A DNA stretch of 10,368 bases from contig JAAAOH010000355.1 of NCBI GenBank assembly GCA_009908925.1, positions 1 to 10,368 of the forward strand, read 5' to 3'. The position numbers were made by a program, and so were the translations under genes. The DNA is from Spirochaetota bacterium (GTDB taxonomy: Bacteria > Spirochaetota > Spirochaetia > DSM-27196 > PWMO01). Under the pieces are notes generated by a model. The model was not told the DNA's origin, searched no databases, and saw nothing but the letters and a program-made list of their open reading frames with translations. The stretch's first letter is position 1; every line of letters begins with the position of its first letter. Positions 6,465 through 10,368 of the stretch are shown in pieces.

Positions 6465-8405
6465 CTATCGTTCTGTGCCGGACGACCCAGCCGACCCTCC
6501 TCGCCCCGGTGACCCCGACGCGAAACGCAGCCGGATGCACGTGCCGGCGGACGTGTCGGTGTCGAGCTCGGCGTTCAACTGCTGTGTCAGCGCGCGCACG
6601 AGTTCCATACCAAGGGAGGTGTCCTCACGTCCACCGGTCTCCGAAGACATTCCCCGCCCGTTATCGCACACCTCGAGTTGGACCACGGTAGCGTCGCGAT
6701 CCTCGGTGTGCCTCAGGGATACGCTTACCCTGGCGACGCCGCTATCGGGCGCGCCATACTTGAATGCATTGGTGAAGAGCTCGGTGAAAATCAGTCCGGC
6801 CGGTATAGCATGGTCCATGTCGACCTCCACTGACGAGAGGTCCAGATCGATCTCGACGTCACCGTAGGCATCATAGATATTCTGCAGACGCCGCGTTGCG
6901 TCGGATATGAAATCGGCGAGATCGATGACCTCGAGATTCTCCGACTGGTAAAGCATCTGGTGCAGCTGAGCCAGGGCCTGCACCCGGCTCTGTGTGTCGG
7001 CGAAGGCGGCAACGGCCGCGTCGGCACTTCGGATCCGGTTCTGCTGGAGGCTGAGGAGACTGACGATGATGGCGAGGTTGTTCTTCACGCGATGATGGAT
7101 CTCGCGCAGAAGCACCTCTTTTTCGCGCAGCGCCGCGCGAATGCGGCGCTCCGTCTCGACCTGTTCGGTGACATCCTGAATGACGGCAACGACGCCGTCG
7201 TTCAGCGGGGCTGCGTTCACCGAAATGACCCGCCGTTGGGCGTCAGTGTGAATCTCGTGCCGCGAGTCAATCACCGTCCGGCCGGTTTCCATGACGCGCC
7301 GGTAGGGCAAGTCCTCAGGCGGCAGCGGGTTTCCGTCGAGATCCCGGATGCCCCACTCTCGGTCGGCGTAGCGCCGATCCTGCGCGTCCCGGGCGCCGAG
7401 CACCTCTCCGGCATACGGGTTCATGAAGGTCACCGCCCCGGCGGAATCGAGAACCACGATGCCGACGGGGCTCGTGGCACTGATACTCTTGAGAAGCAGG
7501 CGCTCGGATGCGAGCGCCTGCTCGGCGTGGGTGCTGACGACATACGCGAGAGCGACGAGAAGGATGACCGGAAGCAGCGTAAGCCAGAGAACCATGTCGA
7601 AACCCGGCGAAATCGCCCCGTCGAATCCGCTCACGGGATAGACGCCGATCTGCCATACATCGCCGAGTGCGTTGACGGTCCCGGTTACCGCCTCGCCGGC
7701 GAAGACGTCGGCGGATCCGTAGAATACGCGATCTTCTGAGGATGTTCGCACGCCGACCGCGAAGTTCCCCGCGCGGGGGGTCATACCCGCCTCCGTCATA
7801 AGCTCATTCACGTCGAGCACGAGAGCGACGAGCCCCCACGACTCACCGTCGTCGAGAATTCCCTTGCGCAGCACGAAGCCATGTCCACCCTGCCGAAGCT
7901 CGTAGGGTCCGCTGGGGACAACGGTTCCGGTGTTCATGGCCTCACGCGCCTCGGCGCGGACCGCGGGCCGGGGATCGTCGAGGAGGTCGTGGTCGCCAAT
8001 GCGGTCAAACTCGTTGGAGGGATAGACAAAGGCCTGTACGCCGTCGGGCGCCACCGAGATATTCCGTATCTCGGGCTGCCCCTGCACGAGCCCCATGGCA
8101 AAGGCGTTGAACTCGGCGCCCAGAACGTCGCGGGACACCTCGGGAGATAGTAGGGTGGCCACGGCATCGAGGCGCGCTCGGTTCTCCTGCAGCTTACCCG
8201 AAAGCCGGGCTGTGCTGTGGGCGACGATCTGCCGAGCGTCCGAGCGCACGTTGTCGATGAGCACGTCGCGATACCAGCTGAGCCCTGCGACCCACAGAGC
8301 CAGGAGAAGCACGAGCACTGCGCTCGTTATGAAAAGCGGTGTCTTGCTGTGTGGATCCCGCTGCGGTTTCCGCCCGCCGTCGGGTATGGCTATACTATCT
8401 ATCAT
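6465..8405 (-). CDS. Membrane sensor histidine kinase: CHASE-like, PAS, HisKA_2, HATPase
   Basis: This 646-residue sensor would detect a periplasmic ligand and phosphorylate a response regulator. Order: short cytosolic N-terminus; helix 1 (about 24-45); extracytoplasmic CHASE-like domain (about 75-260) with IRNISVAPDGVQAFVYP and GPYELRQGGHGFVLRKGI; helix 2 (about 271-292); PAS domain (about 305-415, GIVVLDSAGAVTFMNPYAGEVLG); HisKA_2-type dimerisation helix LREIHHRVKNNLAIIVSLLSLQ region with phospho-acceptor His437 or His438; and HATPase with N box TELFTNAFKYG (541-551), DNGRGM (581-586) and SLGMELVRAL (597-606). The tail is low-complexity Gly/Ser. No receiver domain is fused and no response regulator is in the window, so its partner is elsewhere. 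The ATG at 8405 is the only start before helix 1 (an in-frame stop lies upstream). It lacks a Shine-Dalgarno site and its start codon overlaps that of alaX. Confidence 0.93.
   Translation of the reverse strand: MIDSIAIPDGGRKPQRDPHSKTPLFITSAVLVLLLALWVAGLSWYRDVLIDNVRSDARQIVAHSTARLSGKLQENRARLDAVATLLSPEVSRDVLGAEFNAFAMGLVQGQPEIRNISVAPDGVQAFVYPSNEFDRIGDHDLLDDPRPAVRAEAREAMNTGTVVPSGPYELRQGGHGFVLRKGILDDGESWGLVALVLDVNELMTEAGMTPRAGNFAVGVRTSSEDRVFYGSADVFAGEAVTGTVNALGDVWQIGVYPVSGFDGAISPGFDMVLWLTLLPVILLVALAYVVSTHAEQALASERLLLKSISATSPVGIVVLDSAGAVTFMNPYAGEVLGARDAQDRRYADREWGIRDLDGNPLPPEDLPYRRVMETGRTVIDSRHEIHTDAQRRVISVNAAPLNDGVVAVIQDVTEQVETERRIRAALREKEVLLREIHHRVKNNLAIIVSLLSLQQNRIRSADAAVAAFADTQSRVQALAQLHQMLYQSENLEVIDLADFISDATRRLQNIYDAYGDVEIDLDLSSVEVDMDHAIPAGLIFTELFTNAFKYGAPDSGVARVSVSLRHTEDRDATVVQLEVCDNGRGMSSETGGREDTSLGMELVRALTQQLNAELDTDTSAGTCIRLRFASGSPGRGGSAGSSGTER
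8391..8403 (+). promoter_or_regulatory. -10 element of a likely leaderless alaX transcript
   Basis: TATACT (8391-8396) matches five of six -10 bases and ends seven bases before the alaX ATG at 8404. Transcription would then begin at or within a base or so of the start codon. No Shine-Dalgarno-like sequence lies between them. The best -35 candidate (TTTCCG, 8367-8372) is poor. The element lies inside the first codons of the divergent histidine kinase gene. Confidence 0.5.
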
Positions 8406-9633
8406 GACCGAGACATTGTACTACGAAGATCCCTATCAGACCGAGTTCGACGCCCGCGTCGTGGCAACCGAATCCGCCGGGGGCGGCGGCGGTGGACGCG
8501 TCTGGGTCGAGCTCGATAGAACATGCTTCTATCCCGAGGGCGGCGGGCAACCCGCTGACCGCGGCCGGCTCGACGAAAGGCCGGTTCTTGACGTCCAGAA
8601 GCAGGAGGGCCGCATTCTTCACCTCGTTGCCGACCGCGGGGTCGGAGCGGCGCCGGCTGAGGGAACCCGAGGCGGCGCTACTCTCAACGCAGGCGCGACC
8701 GTGCACGGCCACCTCGATGAGGCGATGCGCCGCGATTACATGCAGCAACACACGGGGCAGCATATCATTTCTGCGGTCATGATCGAAGTCGGGGGCTACG
8801 AGACGACTTCCGTGCATCAGGGAGAGGAGTACACAACGGTGGACTTCGCCGCGGCCGACATTCCCTCCGAGGACCTCGAACGGGCCGAGGAGCGGGCGAA
8901 CGCGGTCGTGGGCGAGAACCGGCCCGTTACCACATTTCACGCTGAGAGCGGCAAGGCGGCGGACCTCGGTCTGCGCCGTCCGCCGAAGTTCGAAGGCAGG
9001 ATCCGCATTGTCGAGGTTGAAGGCATCGACCGCGTTGCCTGTGGCGGCGTGCACTGCCTCCGAACCGGCGAGGTCGGCATCATCAAGCTCATCGGAACCG
9101 AGAAGATCCGCGGGAATGTGCGCACCGTCTGGAAGATCGGTGATCGCGCACTTGCCGACTACAGACTGAAGACCGACGTCTGCAACACCCTCGTCGATGC
9201 CTTCTCCGCGAAGATTCCGGAGCTTCCCGAGCGGGCGGCGAGACTCGAGGAAAACCTCCGACAGGCCGAGTACGACATCGGCCGGCTGCAGAAACGCCTT
9301 GCCACTCAGATTGCCGAGGGGCTCGCCGGGCAGGCTCCCTCGGTCGTTACACACCACTTCACCGGTGAAGCCAAGGAGCTCTTTCGGGCCGTCGGGGAGG
9401 AGCTCGCAGAACGGCCCGGCATTACCGCCCTGCTGACGAATGAAACCGACGACCGTCTTCAGTGGATCATCGTGGCAGGCGAGGGCGTGGAGCTCGACTT
9501 CAACCGCGTGCGCACCGAGCTCCTGCCGCTTGTCGACGGCAAGGGCGGCGGAAAGCCGCCCATCTGGCAGGGTGTGGGGAATAAGCCTGCGGGAGCCGAA
9601 GAGTTTGCCGCAGGCTTCCGCCGGCTTACTTGA
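8404..9633 (+). CDS. alaX: Alanyl-tRNA editing protein AlaX with C-terminal DHHA1 domain
   Basis: This free-standing editing hydrolase (409 aa) removes serine or glycine wrongly attached to tRNA-Ala, mirroring the editing part of alanyl-tRNA synthetase. Residues about 1-95 are the AlaX beta-barrel domain (LYYEDPYQTEF; CFYPEGGGQPADRG). The zinc site is complete: His116 and His120 in HTGQHIIS, Cys213 and His217 in CGGVHC. A GTEKIRGNVR segment (231-240) follows. A probable coiled coil (about 272-305) links to a DHHA1 domain ending in GGGKPPIWQGVG (381-392), the RNA-binding tail of the long AlaX group. A run of six glycines (26-31) sits in a loop of the first domain. The start at 8404 fits the family N-terminus exactly; a frame open from 8095 is rejected. 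The gene is divergent from the kinase gene and precedes a MATE gene by 52 bases. Confidence 0.95.
   Translation: MTETLYYEDPYQTEFDARVVATESAGGGGGGRVWVELDRTCFYPEGGGQPADRGRLDERPVLDVQKQEGRILHLVADRGVGAAPAEGTRGGATLNAGATVHGHLDEAMRRDYMQQHTGQHIISAVMIEVGGYETTSVHQGEEYTTVDFAAADIPSEDLERAEERANAVVGENRPVTTFHAESGKAADLGLRRPPKFEGRIRIVEVEGIDRVACGGVHCLRTGEVGIIKLIGTEKIRGNVRTVWKIGDRALADYRLKTDVCNTLVDAFSAKIPELPERAARLEENLRQAEYDIGRLQKRLATQIAEGLAGQAPSVVTHHFTGEAKELFRAVGEELAERPGITALLTNETDDRLQWIIVAGEGVELDFNRVRTELLPLVDGKGGGKPPIWQGVGNKPAGAEEFAAGFRRLT
8415..8420 (-). promoter_or_regulatory. Possible -10 element for the histidine kinase gene
   Basis: On the minus strand TACAAT (8420-8415) matches five of six -10 bases and ends nine bases before the kinase ATG at 8405, within alaX codons 4-6. 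A start site about 8408 would leave only a few leader bases. No convincing -35 box is seen, so this rests on one hexamer and its position. Confidence 0.3.
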
Positions 9634-9685
9634 CTTTCGCTGCCGCCGGGGCGCACATTTTCGGGACTCAAAACAGGGAGCACAT
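9634..9685 (+). promoter_or_regulatory. alaX-MATE gap with ribosome-binding site and weak promoter candidate
   Basis: AGGGAG (9675-9680) lies five bases before GTG at 9686 and decides that start. TTGACT (9630-9635, overlapping the alaX stop) could be a -35 box, but only a weak -10 (CACATT, 9654-9659, 18-base spacing) follows. No terminator hairpin is seen, so read-through from alaX is likely. Confidence 0.4.
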
Positions 9686-10368
9686 GTGAGCACACGTCCG
9701 CAGTCTGAGGCGTCGAGTTTCCTTGGCGAGGAGCCGATCGGGCGCCTTCTGATACGCATGGCGGTTCCGGCCACCATCGCGATGGGCGTGAACGCCCTCT
9801 ACAACCTCGTCGACACCATCTTCATAGGCCGTGGTGTGGGCTCACTGGCCATCGGCGGGGTGGGGATCGCCTTTCCCATACAGATTCTGATCGTCGCTGT
9901 GGCGCTCCTTGTCGGGCTCGGTTCGTCCTCGGTCATCTCCCGAATGCTCGGGCGTGGAGAGGAGGAACGTGCGGCGCGGGCGGTGGGAAACGCCCTGCTC
10001 ATGATCTTCATTCTCGCGGGTATCCTCGCGGGCCTCGGGCTCGTGTTCATGGAGCCGCTCCTGCAGATTCTCGGCTCGACCGATGACATCCGCGGCTACG
10101 CCCGGGAGTACCTCACCGTTATCCTGCCGGGGGCTCCCTTTCTGGCTACCGCGATCGCCTCCACCCACATCGTGCGCTCGGAGGGCCGCGCCAAGACGGC
10201 GATGATCATCATGCTCATCGGCGCCGGGCTCAACATCATCCTCGATCCGATCTTCATTTTCGGTCTGGGGCTCGGTGTGCGTGGTGCCGCGATGGCCACG
10301 ATCCTCGCGCAGTTCACCTCGTTTCTGTTCGCCATGGGGTTCTACCTGACGGGGCGGAGCGCGGTGCC
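9686..10368 (+). CDS. MATE family efflux transporter, 3' partial
   Basis: The first 227 residues of a multidrug and toxic compound extrusion protein are present; the family is usually about 450 residues, so roughly half lies beyond the window. MATE proteins are inner-membrane exporters driven by Na+ or H+. Seen: a short cytosolic start, LLIRMAVPATIAMGVNALYN (21-40), the family motif VDTIFIGRGVGSLAIGGVG (42-60), SSSVISRMLGRGEEERA (80-96), and the later NIILDPIFIFGLGLGVRGAA block (183-202), with five to six membrane helices. Translation starts at GTG 9686, five bases after AGGGAG; an ATG overlapping it (9684) runs straight into TGA and cannot be the start. The substrate cannot be told from sequence. 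Confidence 0.95.
   Translation, partial: MSTRPQSEASSFLGEEPIGRLLIRMAVPATIAMGVNALYNLVDTIFIGRGVGSLAIGGVGIAFPIQILIVAVALLVGLGSSSVISRMLGRGEEERAARAVGNALLMIFILAGILAGLGLVFMEPLLQILGSTDDIRGYAREYLTVILPGAPFLATAIASTHIVRSEGRAKTAMIIMLIGAGLNIILDPIFIFGLGLGVRGAAMATILAQFTSFLFAMGFYLTGRSAV

Noticed and set aside
6960..7739. A 259-codon plus-strand frame inside the histidine kinase gene
   Set aside because: It is antisense to the PAS and membrane regions of a well-supported kinase and has no domain of its own.
8095..8403. A longer alaX start that would add 103 residues
   Set aside because: The extension lies opposite the histidine kinase N-terminal half, is Ser/Arg rich, and the AlaX family begins with the MTETLYYEDP segment at 8404.
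8534..8545. Glycine-rich codon runs in alaX as possible repeats or a frameshift site
   Set aside because: The GGGCGGCGG runs encode glycines of the conserved PEGGGQP motif, and the reading frame continues unbroken.
9684..9689. ATG as start of the MATE gene or a tiny leader frame
   Set aside because: The ATG is followed directly by TGA and is out of frame with the MATE protein. The GTG two bases on has a well-spaced AGGGAG.
8395..9777. A 460-codon open frame on the minus strand across alaX
   Set aside because: The plus-strand frame carries the full AlaX zinc site and DHHA1 motif. The antisense product has no recognisable domain and also runs into the MATE gene.

Overview
This is a GC-rich bacterial window that is almost entirely coding. 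It holds ten genes in three blocks, and no gene-free stretch reaches 100 bases. No rRNA, tRNA, CRISPR array, insertion sequence or phage gene was seen. A TRAP transporter with a TatT-type partner protein, a fused DctQ-DctM permease and a zinc AlaX editing protein with a DHHA1 tail would suit a GC-rich free-living member of the Spirochaetota. The T-P-QM order is the one known from Treponema pallidum. TatT-type genes also occur in Proteobacteria, so the phylum is an inference of moderate strength.

Positions 1-5200 (+) form a tight transport operon: tatT (5' end outside the window), a periplasmic solute receptor, a fused small/large TRAP permease, and a 14-helix DHA2-type MFS transporter. Spacings are a 4-base ATGA overlap, 1 base and 3 bases. 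Import and (probably) export genes therefore look co-transcribed and translationally coupled. The receptor appears to lack both arginines that hold the ligand carboxylate in typical TRAP receptors, so its ligand is probably not a usual organic or sialic acid.

Positions 5223-8405 (-) hold, in transcription order, a membrane sensor histidine kinase (CHASE-like, PAS, HisKA_2-type DHp, HATPase), a KDPG/KHG aldolase (eda), and a compact ribbon-helix-helix/RelE toxin-antitoxin pair. The pair has its own sigma70-like promoter overlapped by repeated TGACG half-sites, directly beyond the eda stop codon. Its tail converges on the MFS gene with a 22-base gap and no visible terminator.

Positions 8404-10368 (+) hold an alanyl-tRNA editing hydrolase (AlaX with DHHA1 domain) and the start of a MATE efflux protein. 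AlaX and the histidine kinase are divergent, and their ATG codons share two bases within one CATG. A good -10 element lies 7 bases before the AlaX ATG and there is no Shine-Dalgarno sequence, which suggests a leaderless mRNA.

Nothing here is clearly a wholly new system. The points most worth following are the arginine-less TRAP receptor, the MFS gene in the TRAP operon, the overlapping divergent start codons, and the two layers of control signals in the toxin-antitoxin locus.
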